64,000 bases of DNA from Pseudomonas sp. MWU15-20650 (GTDB taxonomy: Bacteria; Pseudomonadota; Gammaproteobacteria; Pseudomonadales; Pseudomonadaceae): the NCBI RefSeq assembly GCF_023242475.1, contig NZ_JALJFG010000019.1, positions 37,337 through 101,336 on the forward strand, read 5' to 3'. Positions 36,572 to 47,489 of this stretch are shown in pieces; position 1 is the first letter of the stretch, and the number at the start of each line of letters is the position of its first letter. The notes below the pieces were generated by a model. The model saw nothing but the letters and a program-made list of their open reading frames with translations, made no database searches and was not told the DNA's origin. The position numbers were made by a program, and so were the translations under genes.

Positions 36572-37786
36572 TCACTCCTTGCTGGATAGGGCAGGTACTT
36601 TGAAAACATGACGCAAATAGGCGACAAAATTCGGGTCGGTGCAGTGGGTCTTGCCCGCTTCATCGGAAATCTTTGCGACGGGCTGGCCATTGCAGGCGGT
36701 CATTTTAAGCACGATGCTCATCGGCTCAACACCTGGAATGTCGCAGGTCAGGTTGGTGCCGATACCAAAGCTCACATTGATCCGACCGCGCAATGCGCGG
36801 AATATTTCCAGCGCCTTGGGCAAGGTCAGGCTGTCGGAGAACACCAGTGTCTTGCTCATCGGCTCGATACCGAGCTTGTGATAGTGGGCGATGGCTTTTT
36901 CTGCCCACTGCACGGGGTCACCAGAGTCGTGGCGCAGGCCGTCGAAGAGCTTGGCAAAGTACAAGTCGAAGTCGCTGAGGAAGGCGTCGGTGGTGATGCA
37001 GTCGGTCAGGGCGATGCCCAGCAGGCCACGGTATTCACGCACCCAGCAATCGAGGGCGGCGGCCTGGCTGTCGATCAGGCGCGGGCCGAGTTGCTGGTGG
37101 GCCATGATCCATTCGTGAGCCATGGTGCCCAACGGCTTCATATCGAACTCGCGGGCCAGGTGTACGTTGCTGGTGCCGACAAAGCGGCCAGGGAAGTCGT
37201 GCTTGAGTACGCTCACCACCTCTTCCTGCACCCGGTACGAGAAGCGCCGGCGGGTGCCGAAGTCGGCCACTTGCAGCTCCGATAGCTCGTCGCTGCTGGC
37301 GTTTGCCGTCAGCCAATCGAACTTGCGGTACAGCTGCTCGCGGGCCTGTTCGAGGACCACGGTCTGGTAGCGATAGCGGTTACGCACTTCGCTGACGATG
37401 GCCAGCATCGGTACTTCAAACAGGATCACATGCAGCCACGGCCCACGCAGGCGGATAAACAGCTCGCCGTTCTCGATGCCGGTTTGCACATAGCGCAGGT
37501 TGAAGCGGAACAGCCCGAGGAAGCGTAGAAAGTCCGGCTTCATAAAGCTGATACGTTCCAGGAAGCCCAGTTGGTCGGGGCTCAGGCTCAGTTCGGCGAG
37601 GCGCTCGATCTGGTAGCGAATTTCCGCCAGGTACGGGCGCAGGTCTTCACTGTTACGGCAACGAAACTCCCATTCAACTTCCACATTGGGGTAGTTGTGC
37701 AGCACCGCCTGCATCATGGTCAGCTTGTAGAAGTCGGTGTCGAGCAAGTTCTGCACGATGCGATCGGCAAACACACTCTCGCTCAT
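36572..37786 (-). CDS. pncB: Nicotinate phosphoribosyltransferase
   Basis: 404 residues from the ATG with GGAG upstream; a longer in-frame start adds sixteen unconserved residues. It converts nicotinate and PRPP to nicotinate mononucleotide with ATP hydrolysis, feeding NadE by way of NadD. Recognisable blocks are LLDTDFYKLTMMQAV, GTMAHEWIMAHQQ (holding the histidine expected to be phosphorylated) and SFGIGTNLTCD. First gene of the pncB-nadE operon. Confidence 0.96.
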   Translation of the reverse strand: MSESVFADRIVQNLLDTDFYKLTMMQAVLHNYPNVEVEWEFRCRNSEDLRPYLAEIRYQIERLAELSLSPDQLGFLERISFMKPDFLRFLGLFRFNLRYVQTGIENGELFIRLRGPWLHVILFEVPMLAIVSEVRNRYRYQTVVLEQAREQLYRKFDWLTANASSDELSELQVADFGTRRRFSYRVQEEVVSVLKHDFPGRFVGTSNVHLAREFDMKPLGTMAHEWIMAHQQLGPRLIDSQAAALDCWVREYRGLLGIALTDCITTDAFLSDFDLYFAKLFDGLRHDSGDPVQWAEKAIAHYHKLGIEPMSKTLVFSDSLTLPKALEIFRALRGRINVSFGIGTNLTCDIPGVEPMSIVLKMTACNGQPVAKISDEAGKTHCTDPNFVAYLRHVFKVPALSSKE

Positions 37787-37900
37787 AACGGGAATCTCCA
37801 GACGGGTCGGCAATGGGCGCCGACCTTTACGCACGATTAAGGATGGGGGCTAGTGGCGCATAGACGTGGGTCGGTTTGCCAGTGATTTTTTTGCCAAGGC

Positions 37901-37982
37901 CACTGGCGCTCTCGGGAGCAAGCCCCCTCCCACACTTGGAATGCATTCCAACCTGTGTGAGGGGGCTTGCTCCCGAGAGTGG
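37901..37982. repeat. REPIN upstream of pncB / downstream of lysR
   Basis: CCACTGGCGCTCTCGGGAGC... and ...CCCGAGAGTGG are long inverted arms joined by about 20 bases. The match runs beyond the usual REP core (TCTCGGGAGCAAGCCCCCTC), making this one of the longest arms in the window. Confidence 0.85.
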
Positions 37983-37993
37983 TATCCCAGGCA

Positions 37994-38884
37994 CTAAATA
38001 ACCTGCTCAAGCATCCACTTCACAAACTCTCTTACCTTCGGCACCTCCGCCGAATGCTCCGGATAAGCGAGGTAATACGCATCCTGGCTCGGCATCGCAT
38101 GTTGCCAGGGAATCACCAGCTTGCCTTCGGCCAATTCCTCTTCCACCAAAAAACGCGGCAACAACGCCACGCCGCAACCGACCTGTGCCGCACGAATACA
38201 CATATAGAAAGTGTCGAAACGCGGGCCGTGATAGCTGTGCTCGGTATGGAAGCCCTGGCTGGCGAACCAGTCATGCCAGCCTTGGGGCCGCGAGGCGTTT
38301 TGCAGCAACACCAGGTCGCTCAATTGCGTGGGATCGGTGAAGGGGTGCGTGGGCAGGCTGTCGGGCGAACACACAGGCACAAGTTCTTCGCTGAACAGTT
38401 TCAGGCTCTCGGTACCGGGCCGTGAGCCCTGGCCGAAGTAGAACGCCATGTCGGCCTTGCCCTGCAGCAGTTCGTCCGGCTCCTGCTCGTTGCACAGGTC
38501 CAGGTGGATCTGCGGGTGGCGCAAGCGCCAACCCTTGAGGCGTGGCACCAGCCAGCGCGCGCCGAAGGTGTAGGGCGTGGACACGCGCAGCACTTCGGTC
38601 TCGCCGCCGTAGGAGCGCAGGTAATGGGTGGACATCTCCACCTGCGTCAGAATCTTGCGCACTTCCACCAGGTACAAGTCGCCCGCCGGGGTCATCTGCA
38701 AGCGGCGACGTACCCGACGAAATAGCAGGTGCTGCAGTAACTCTTCCAGTTGCGCCACCTGTTTGCTCACCGCGCTTTGCGTGAGGTTCAGCTCCTCGGC
38801 GGCGCGGGTGAAGCTCAGGTGGCGGGTGGCGGCTTCGAAACACTGCAGGGCAGTGATCGAGGGCAAATGTCTTTTGTTCAGCAC
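37994..38884 (-). CDS. LysR-family transcriptional regulator
   Basis: 296 residues with the GTG at 38884, chosen because AGAGG lies correctly upstream and the protein then starts VLNKRHLPSITALQCF. An ATG at 38911 would add nine residues but has no ribosome site and would put a perfect LysR-type box inside the gene. The winged helix covers about residues 18-62 (FTRAAEELNLTQSAVSKQV), followed by the effector domain. It is GcvA-like in its conserved LPSITALQCFEAA start. Divergent from amaB, so likely its regulator and self-regulator. Confidence 0.88.
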   Translation of the reverse strand: MLNKRHLPSITALQCFEAATRHLSFTRAAEELNLTQSAVSKQVAQLEELLQHLLFRRVRRRLQMTPAGDLYLVEVRKILTQVEMSTHYLRSYGGETEVLRVSTPYTFGARWLVPRLKGWRLRHPQIHLDLCNEQEPDELLQGKADMAFYFGQGSRPGTESLKLFSEELVPVCSPDSLPTHPFTDPTQLSDLVLLQNASRPQGWHDWFASQGFHTEHSYHGPRFDTFYMCIRAAQVGCGVALLPRFLVEEELAEGKLVIPWQHAMPSQDAYYLAYPEHSAEVPKVREFVKWMLEQVI

Positions 38885-38897
38885 GGCACGCCTCTTT

Positions 38898-38918
38898 TTT
38901 ATTCTTTGCATGAATAAA
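38898..38918. promoter_or_regulatory. LysR-type operator between lysR and amaB
   Basis: TTTATTC-N7-GAATAAA is a perfect inverted repeat containing the classic ATTC-N7-GAAT / T-N11-A layout. It lies 14 bases before the lysR GTG and 122 bases before amaB. Confidence 0.6.
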
Positions 38919-39040
38919 CGGAATGATATCTCGCCTAATCGTCGTTTGTTGGCAAGTGTTGGGCCAGCTACAAATAAGGTCTGGATCGTCGTGCGGGACG
39001 CGGCGCGAATTTTTCTGTTTGTGGATTGAAGGAGTGACCC

Positions 39041-40531
39041 ATGGTTGCCGCATTGCTTGACCGTCTCGGGGTAAACCCGGCGTTGTACCAGTCGGGTAAA
39101 CAGCCTGTGCATTCGCCGATTGATGGCAGCCGTATCGGCAGCGTGCACTGGGAGGGCGCCGCCGAGGTGGAGCAACAGGTCAGTCGCGCCGAGCATGCAT
39201 TCGAGGCGTGGCGCAAGGTGCCGGCGCCTCGTCGCGGCGAGCTGGTGCGCCAGTTTGGCGATGTGCTGCGCGAATACAAGGCCGACCTGGGCGAACTGGT
39301 GTCCTGGGAAGCCGGCAAGATCACCCAGGAAGGGCTGGGTGAAGTGCAGGAAATGATCGACATCTGCGACTTCGCCGTCGGCCTGTCGCGCCAGCTGTAC
39401 GGCTTGACCATCGCCTCCGAGCGCCCGGGTCACCATATGCGTGAAACCTGGCACCCGCTGGGCGTGGTTGGGGTGATCAGTGCGTTCAACTTCCCGGTGG
39501 CTGTGTGGGCCTGGAACACCACCCTGGCGCTGGTGTGCGGTAACGCCGTGATCTGGAAGCCGTCGGAAAAGACTCCGCTCACCGCCCTGGCCTGCCAGGC
39601 GCTGTTCGAGCGCGTACTGAAAAAATTCAACGACGCCCCCCAGTACCTGAGCCAAGTGATCATCGGCGGTCGCGATGCCGGCGCGGCACTGGTGGACGAC
39701 CCGCGCGTCGCGCTGATCAGCGCCACCGGCAGCACCCGCATGGGCCGCGAAGTAGCGCCGAAAGTCGCTGCGCGTTTCGCCCGCAGCATCCTTGAGCTGG
39801 GCGGCAACAACGCAATGATCCTCGGCCCAAGCGCCGACCTGGACATGGCCGTTCGCGCCATCCTGTTCAGCGCCGTCGGCACCGCCGGCCAGCGTTGCAC
39901 CACCTTGCGCCGCCTGATCGCCCACGCGTCGGTCAAGGACGAAATCGTCACCCGTCTCAAGGCCGCCTATTCCAAGGTGCGCATCGGCCACCCGCTGGAA
40001 GGCAACCTGATCGGTCCGCTGATCGACAAGCATGGCTTCGACAACATGCAGGACGCCCTTGAGCAAGCCTTGAGCGAAGGCGGCAAGGTATTCGGCGGCA
40101 AGCGCCAGCTGGAAGACAAATTCCCCAACGCCTACTACGTGTCGCCGGCGATTGTGGAAATGCCCGAGCAAAGCGACGTGGTGTGCACCGAAACCTTTGC
40201 GCCGATCCTGTATGTGGTGGGCTACACCGACTTTGCCGAAGCCTTGCGCCTGAACAACGCCGTGCCACAGGGCCTGTCGTCGTGCATCTTCACCACCGAC
40301 GTGCGTGAAGCCGAGCAGTTCATGTCGGCGGTGGGCAGCGACTGCGGCATCGCCAACGTCAACATCGGCCCCAGTGGTGCGGAGATTGGTGGCGCGTTTG
40401 GCGGCGAAAAAGAGACCGGCGGCGGCCGTGAGTCGGGCTCGGATGCGTGGCGCGGGTATATGCGTCGCCAGACCAATACCGTGAACTATTCGCTGGAACT
40501 GCCGTTGGCACAAGGCATCACTTTCGACTGA
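39041..40531 (+). CDS. amaB: Aldehyde dehydrogenase, alpha-aminoadipate semialdehyde type (AmaB)
   Basis: 496 residues, start behind GAAGGAG. NAD-dependent oxidation of alpha-aminoadipate semialdehyde (piperideine-6-carboxylate) to alpha-aminoadipate in lysine/pipecolate breakdown is the likely role, from similarity to the antiquitin-like enzymes and from the neighbouring oxidase. Catalytic Cys is in GTAGQRCTTLRR (near 287), catalytic Glu in LELGGNNAM (near 253), and cofactor site in SATGSTRMGREV. The N-terminal LDRLGVNPALYQSG is typical. Other ALDH substrates remain possible. Confidence 0.85.
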   Translation: MVAALLDRLGVNPALYQSGKQPVHSPIDGSRIGSVHWEGAAEVEQQVSRAEHAFEAWRKVPAPRRGELVRQFGDVLREYKADLGELVSWEAGKITQEGLGEVQEMIDICDFAVGLSRQLYGLTIASERPGHHMRETWHPLGVVGVISAFNFPVAVWAWNTTLALVCGNAVIWKPSEKTPLTALACQALFERVLKKFNDAPQYLSQVIIGGRDAGAALVDDPRVALISATGSTRMGREVAPKVAARFARSILELGGNNAMILGPSADLDMAVRAILFSAVGTAGQRCTTLRRLIAHASVKDEIVTRLKAAYSKVRIGHPLEGNLIGPLIDKHGFDNMQDALEQALSEGGKVFGGKRQLEDKFPNAYYVSPAIVEMPEQSDVVCTETFAPILYVVGYTDFAEALRLNNAVPQGLSSCIFTTDVREAEQFMSAVGSDCGIANVNIGPSGAEIGGAFGGEKETGGGRESGSDAWRGYMRRQTNTVNYSLELPLAQGITFD

Positions 40532-40552
40532 ACCACTGTCGAAACGCGGTTG

Positions 40553-40589
40553 AAAATGTGGGAGCGAGCAAGCCCGCTCCCACATTTGA
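40553..40589. repeat. REP palindrome between amaB and amaA
   Basis: AAATGTGGGAGCGAGCAAGC and GCTCCCACATTT form a short hairpin of the GAGCGGGCTTGCTC subfamily. It may reduce amaA expression relative to amaB. Confidence 0.75.
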
Positions 40590-40648
40590 TCGGATTACCA
40601 AGTTGAAACTGAATTGAGTTGTTTGTTAGGTCTCATCGGAGTCTGGCA

Positions 40649-41932
40649 ATGGCACTACGTGAAACATGTTTGTGGGAGCAACTCACCCCAGGCCGGCCGG
40701 ATCGCGCTGCGCTCAAGGGCGAGGTGAAGGTGGATGTGTGTGTGATCGGCGCCGGCATCACCGGTTTGTCGGCTGCCATCCACTTGCTGGAACAGGGGAA
40801 AAGCGTTGCCGTGCTGGAGGCCCATCGCACCGGTCACGGTGGCTCAGGGCGCAATGTCGGGTTGGTCAACGCCGGTATGTGGATTGCTCCGGACGAAATT
40901 GAAGCCGGTTTCGGCAAAGCCGTCGGCAGCCAGCTCAACCGCATGTTGGGCGCGGCACCGTCGCTGGTGTTCAGCCTGATCGACAAATACAACATCGATT
41001 GCCAATTGCGTCGCGAAGGCACCTTGCACATGGCGCACAACGCCCGGGGCGAGGCAGATTTGCGCAGTCGCGAAGAACAATGGAAGCGCCGTGGCGCGCC
41101 GGTTGAGTTACTGACCGGGCAAGCATGCGAGCAAGCCACGGGTACCCAGAAAATTGCCGCCGCGTTGCTGGATCGGCGCGCCGGCACCTTGAATCCCATG
41201 GCCTACACCACGGGCTTGGCAAATGCCGCCGCAGGGTTGGGCGGGCAGTTGTTCGACCATTCCCCGGTCACCCAGCTCGAGCGCCAAGGCGCCAGTTGGT
41301 CGGTGCAGACCGCACAGGGCTCGGTGCAGGCGGCCCAGGTGGTGATCGCCTCCAATGCCTACACCGAAGGTGAATGGACCGAGCTTCGCCGTAACTTCTT
41401 CCCCGGTTATTACTATCAGGTCGCGTCGGCGCCGCTGACGGATGAGGCCGCCCGGCAGATCCTTCCCGGCGGGCAGGGCTCATGGGACACGCGGCAAGTG
41501 CTGAGCAGTATCCGCCGCGACGCAGACGGCCGCTTGTTGCTCGGTAGCCTGGGCAACGGTCACCAGAAACCGGCCTGGTTCCTCAAGGCGTGGGCCGATC
41601 GGGTGCAGCAGCATTACTTCCCATACCTCAAATCGGTGCAATGGGAATGCACCTGGACCGGTTGCATCGCGTTCACGCCAGACCATCTGATGCGCCTGTT
41701 CGAGCCGGCCCCGGGCCTGCTGGCCGTCACCGGTTATAACGGGCGTGGGGTTACCACGGGCAGCGTGGTGGGCAAGGCGTTTGCCGACTACCTGTGTCAC
41801 CAGAATCCCCAGGCTCTACCGATTCCCTTTGCGCCCATGCAACCGTTGGCCGGGGTGGGCCTGCGCAGTTGCCTGTATGAGGCCGGGTTCTCGCTGTATC
41901 ACGCCGGGCAATGCTTGCGGATCGTGATCTGA
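40649..41932 (+). CDS. amaA: FAD-dependent amino acid oxidase, L-pipecolate oxidase type (AmaA)
   Basis: 427 residues from the ATG preceded by GGAG at about 40638. It is a DadA/DAO-type flavoprotein with the dinucleotide fold VIGAGITGLSAAIHLLE near residue 33 and the C-terminal GYNGRGVTTGSVVGKAFADY. Next to amaB it would oxidise L-pipecolate to piperideine-6-carboxylate, which AmaB then oxidises. The last part (CLYEAGFSLYHAGQCLRI) is family typical. Substrate is inferred from context. Confidence 0.82.
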   Translation: MALRETCLWEQLTPGRPDRAALKGEVKVDVCVIGAGITGLSAAIHLLEQGKSVAVLEAHRTGHGGSGRNVGLVNAGMWIAPDEIEAGFGKAVGSQLNRMLGAAPSLVFSLIDKYNIDCQLRREGTLHMAHNARGEADLRSREEQWKRRGAPVELLTGQACEQATGTQKIAAALLDRRAGTLNPMAYTTGLANAAAGLGGQLFDHSPVTQLERQGASWSVQTAQGSVQAAQVVIASNAYTEGEWTELRRNFFPGYYYQVASAPLTDEAARQILPGGQGSWDTRQVLSSIRRDADGRLLLGSLGNGHQKPAWFLKAWADRVQQHYFPYLKSVQWECTWTGCIAFTPDHLMRLFEPAPGLLAVTGYNGRGVTTGSVVGKAFADYLCHQNPQALPIPFAPMQPLAGVGLRSCLYEAGFSLYHAGQCLRIVI

Positions 41933-42009
41933 TCAACGAAATACCGCTCAGAAGCCTGCATTTTCTTAGCAGGCTACTCATCTGTATTGGTGCAAGTCGT
42001 AGCAATCAC

Positions 42010-42024
42010 GCACTGTAAATGTGC
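42010..42024. promoter_or_regulatory. NtrC-like enhancer site
   Basis: GCAC-TGTAAAT-GTGC has the half-sites and seven-base spacing of NtrC sites. It sits about 200 bases upstream of the sigma-54 promoter, a usual enhancer distance. The rest of 41933-42318 holds no gene; a GCCTGC/GCAGGC hairpin at 41954-41974 follows amaA. Confidence 0.45.
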
Positions 42025-42221
42025 AGTTCCGTTACGCACGTTGTTACAGGTGTAGGAAGCGTCGTTTATCCATCTGGTTGCAGGTGCGACCCGTCAGGGT
42101 TGTACTTTTTGGCTCCAGTGGTTGCACCTCACGAGGCTAGACGGTTGCACGTCCTGGCAAAAGGAGTCGAAACGCCTGCAATAACAATGACACCGTGTCT
42201 TTTTGAAGAATAAAAAAGTAA

Positions 42222-42237
42222 TGGCACGCGGCTTGCT
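42222..42237 (+). promoter_or_regulatory. Sigma-54 promoter of livK
   Basis: TGGCACGCGGCTTGCT contains GG and GC exactly ten bases apart and matches the TGGCAC-N5-TTGC consensus in full. It predicts a start near 42248 and a leader of about 70 bases for livK. Confidence 0.8.
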
Positions 42238-42248
42238 CTGGCCTTTCC

Positions 42249-42261
42249 CTGAAAGTTTCAG
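42249..42261. promoter_or_regulatory. CTGAAA-G-TTTCAG palindrome at the predicted livK start
   Basis: A perfect 6-1-6 inverted repeat placed where sigma-54 transcription should begin. It could be an operator or a small 5' hairpin. Confidence 0.35.
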
Positions 42262-42294
42262 ATGAAGGTTTGCAGTTATTTCGTAGTGCCAATA

Positions 42295-42302
42295 AACAAA
42301 AA
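42295..42302 (+). promoter_or_regulatory. Crc/Hfq-type A-rich site before livK
   Basis: AACAAAAA fits the AANAANAA catabolite-activity motif bound by Hfq with Crc, and ends just before the ribosome site CGGAG. Branched-chain amino acid uptake genes of Pseudomonas putida are known Crc targets. Confidence 0.45.
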
Positions 42303-42318
42303 CCTCGGAGCACCACTC

Positions 42319-43455
42319 ATGTCCCAGACGTTTTACAAGAAAGGTTTTCTGGCCCTCGCCGTTGCAGCGGCGCTGGGTGTTTCTACGTTTGTTCAAGCTG
42401 ATGTGAAGATTGGCGTGGCGGGCCCGATGACGGGCGCCAACGCCGCTTTCGGTGAGCAGTACATGAAGGGTGCCCAGGCGGCAGCCGATGTCGTCAACAA
42501 GGCCGGTGGTATCAACGGCGAGAAGATTGTGCTGGTGAAGGGCGACGATGCCTGCGAACCCAAGCAAGCCGTGGCCGTGGCCAACCGCCTGGCGGACCAG
42601 GACAAAGTGATCGGTGTGGTCGGGCATTTCTGCTCCTCGAACACCATCCCGGCTTCCGAGGTGTATGACGAGGCCGGCATCATCGCGATCACCCCGGGCT
42701 CCACCAACCCACAAGTGACCGAACGTGGCCTGGGCGCGATGTTCCGTATGTGTGGCCGTGACGACCAGCAAGGCATCGTTGCCGGCGACTACATCGTCGA
42801 CGTGCTCAAGGGCAAGAAGGTCGCTGTGATCAACGACAAGGACACTTACGGCAAGGGCTTGGCTGACGCTACCGCTGCCCAGTTGACCAAGCGCGGCGTC
42901 AAGCCGGTGCTGGAAGAGGGCCTGACCCGTGGCGAGAAAGACTTCAGCGCGCTGGTCACCAAGATCCGCTCCCTGGGCGCCGACGTCGTTTACTTCGGCG
43001 GCCTGCATCCGGAAGCCGGCCCACTGGTCCGCCAGATCCGTGAAGCGGGCTTGAAAGACGTCAAGTTCATGTCCGATGACGGTGTCGTGACCGACGAATT
43101 GGTAGCGACTGCCGGTGGCGCCCAATACGTGGACGGCGTGTACATGACCTTCGGTGCCGACCCGCGCCTGCTGCCAGAGAGCAAGGCCGTCGTTGAAGAG
43201 TTCCGCAAAAATGGTACCGAGCCAGAAGGCTACACCCTGTATGCCTACGCCTCGATCCAGGCCCTGGCCGCCGGCTTCAACGGCGCCAAATCCAACAAGG
43301 GCGAAGACGCCGCCAAGTGGCTCAAGGCTCACCCTGTTAAAACCGTGATGGGTGAAAAAGCCTGGGACTCCAAGGGTGACCTGAAAGTCTCTGACTATGT
43401 GGTTTACCAGTGGGACAAGGACGGCAAATACCACCAGCTGGAAAAGCAGAAGTAA
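42319..43455 (+). CDS. livK: Branched-chain amino acid ABC transporter, periplasmic binding protein
   Basis: 378 residues from the ATG behind CGGAG; a longer in-frame start would spoil the signal peptide. The signal peptide (KKGFLALAVAAALGVSTFVQ) ends before ADVKIGVAGPMTGANA, the type I periplasmic binding fold. Leu/Ile/Val-binding features include VGHFCSSNTIPASEVYDEAG and an expected disulfide between the cysteines of DDACEPKQA and GHFCSSN. First gene of livKHMGF (called braCDEFG in Pseudomonas aeruginosa). Confidence 0.95.
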   Translation: MSQTFYKKGFLALAVAAALGVSTFVQADVKIGVAGPMTGANAAFGEQYMKGAQAAADVVNKAGGINGEKIVLVKGDDACEPKQAVAVANRLADQDKVIGVVGHFCSSNTIPASEVYDEAGIIAITPGSTNPQVTERGLGAMFRMCGRDDQQGIVAGDYIVDVLKGKKVAVINDKDTYGKGLADATAAQLTKRGVKPVLEEGLTRGEKDFSALVTKIRSLGADVVYFGGLHPEAGPLVRQIREAGLKDVKFMSDDGVVTDELVATAGGAQYVDGVYMTFGADPRLLPESKAVVEEFRKNGTEPEGYTLYAYASIQALAAGFNGAKSNKGEDAAKWLKAHPVKTVMGEKAWDSKGDLKVSDYVVYQWDKDGKYHQLEKQK

Positions 43456-43475
43456 GTACAAGCACCACAGTTCCA

Positions 43476-43565
43476 ATGTGGGAGGGGGCTTGCTCCCGAT
43501 GACGGTGTGTCAGCCACCAGATGTACAGCTGACACTCCGCAATCGGGAGCAAGCCCCCTCCCACA
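43476..43565. repeat. REPIN between livK and livH
   Basis: AATGTGGGAGGGGGCTTGCT and GAGCAAGCCCCCTCCCACA are inverted across about 45 bases. In this position it can protect the upstream livK mRNA and lower livHMGF, giving the excess of binding protein usual for ABC importers. Confidence 0.85.
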
Positions 43566-43654
43566 GGGAGCGGGCTGCGAACAAGATCTGTTTTTTCCTC
43601 CAGAAGGACCGCACACCCACAGGTGTGCAGGTTCTCACCGCGTGAGATTGCGTT

Positions 43655-44569
<915 letters not shown>

Positions 44570-44571
44570 AC

Positions 44572-45845
<1,274 letters not shown>

Positions 45846-45849
<4 letters not shown>

Positions 45850-46721
45850 GCAAGGAAGTCGTTCTGTCCGTGGAACACCTGATGATGCACTTCGGTGGCA
45901 TCAAGGCCCTGAGCGACGTGAGCCTCAAGGTCGAACGCAACTCGATCTTCGCCCTGATCGGCCCGAACGGTGCCGGCAAGACCACGGTGTTCAACTGCCT
46001 CACCGGCTTCTATAAAGCCAGTGGCGGCAAGATCGAACTCAACGTGCGTGGCAAGCAGACCAACGTGATCCAATTGCTCGGCGAGCGCTTCAAAGCAGTG
46101 GACTTCGTGTCGCCCAAGAGCTTTTTCAGCCGCCTGTACTACAAGATGTTCGGTGGCACCCACCTGGTAAACCGCGCAGGTTTGGCGCGCACGTTCCAGA
46201 ACATTCGCTTGTTCAAGGAAATGTCGGTGCTGGAAAACTTGCTGGTGGCCCAGCACATGTGGGTCAACCGCAACATGCTCGCGGGTATTCTCAACACCAA
46301 GGGCTACCGCAAGGCCGAAAGCGACGCCCTCGACCACGCCTTTTACTGGCTGGAAGTGGTCGACCTGGTGGACTGCGCCAACCGCCTGGCGGGCGAGCTT
46401 TCCTATGGCCAACAGCGCCGCCTGGAAATCGCCCGCGCCATGTGCACCCGGCCGCAGATCATCTGCCTGGACGAACCGGCCGCGGGCCTCAACCCTCAGG
46501 AAACCGAAGCCCTCAGCGCGATGATTCGCCTGCTGCGCGACGAACACGACCTCACGGTGGTGCTGATCGAACACGACATGGGCATGGTGATGAGTATTTC
46601 CGACCACATTGTGGTGCTGGACCACGGCAACGTGATCGCCGAAGGCGGCCCGGACGCGATCCGTAACGACCCGAAAGTGATTGCCGCCTACCTGGGCGCA
46701 GACGAAGAGGAGTTGGTATGA
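45846..46721 (+). CDS. livG: Branched-chain amino acid ABC transporter ATPase LivG
   Basis: 291 residues. Walker A GPNGAGKTT, signature LSYGQQRRLEIARAM, Walker B ICLDEPAAGLNP and the H-loop EHDMG are all intact. It carries the usual LivG insertion (about residues 60-95) between Walker A and the Q-loop. One of two ATPases energising LivHM; ATGA overlaps on both sides. Confidence 0.95.
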
Positions 46722-47434
46722 GTGCACCTATCCTCGAAATGAAGGACCTGGACGTGTTTTACGGCCCGATCCAGGCCCTGAAAAAAGTCTCGCTGCACAT
46801 CAACGAAGGCGAAACCGTCAGCCTGATCGGCTCCAACGGCGCGGGCAAGTCCACCCTGTTGATGTCGATCTTCGGCCAGCCACGGGCCGAGTCGGGGCAG
46901 ATCCTCTACAACGGCGTCGACATTACCCACAAGTCGTCCCACTACATCGCGTCCAATGGCATTGCGCAGTCGCCGGAAGGGCGGCGGGTATTCCCCGACA
47001 TGACTGTCGAGGAGAACCTGCTGATGGGCACCATACCGATTGGCGACAAGCATGCCGCCGAAGACATGCAGCGCATGTTCGAGCTGTTTCCACGGCTCAA
47101 GGAGCGGCGTACCCAGCGGGCCATGACCATGTCCGGTGGTGAGCAGCAAATGCTCGCCATCGCCCGTGCACTGATGAGCCGGCCCAAGCTGTTACTACTG
47201 GACGAGCCGAGCCTGGGCCTGGCGCCGATCGTGGTGAAGCAGATCTTCGCCACATTGCGCGAATTGGCGGCCACCGGGATGACCATCTTCCTGGTGGAGC
47301 AGAACGCCAACCATGCACTGCGCCTGTCGGACCGGGCGTATGTGATGGTCAACGGTGAGATTCGCCTCACAGGCACCGGCAAGGAGCTACTGGTCAACGA
47401 GGACGTGCGCAACGCCTACCTCGGCGGTCACTGA
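46718..47434 (+). CDS. livF: Branched-chain amino acid ABC transporter ATPase LivF
   Basis: 238 residues. Walker A GSNGAGKST, signature MSGGEQQMLAIARALM, Walker B LLLDEPSLGLAP and the H-loop switch replaced by VEQN as is normal for LivF. Pairs with LivG. Last gene of the operon; a REP element follows at 47459. Confidence 0.95.
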   Translation: MSAPILEMKDLDVFYGPIQALKKVSLHINEGETVSLIGSNGAGKSTLLMSIFGQPRAESGQILYNGVDITHKSSHYIASNGIAQSPEGRRVFPDMTVEENLLMGTIPIGDKHAAEDMQRMFELFPRLKERRTQRAMTMSGGEQQMLAIARALMSRPKLLLLDEPSLGLAPIVVKQIFATLRELAATGMTIFLVEQNANHALRLSDRAYVMVNGEIRLTGTGKELLVNEDVRNAYLGGH

Positions 47435-47458
47435 TCTCAAATTTTGACGCATGACCTC

Positions 47459-47489
47459 TGTGGGAGGGGGCAAGCCTCCTCCCACATTT
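47459..47489. repeat. REP palindrome after livF
   Basis: CTGTGGGAGGGGGCAAGCCT with inverted CTCCCACA, followed by TTTGTTTTT, so it can double as the livF terminator. Confidence 0.75.

Noticed and set aside
37994..40585. Apparent 863-residue fusion on the minus strand ending in the LysR regulator
   Set aside because: Only the last about 296 residues are protein-like; the rest is antisense to amaB and contains the LysR-type box and a good internal start.
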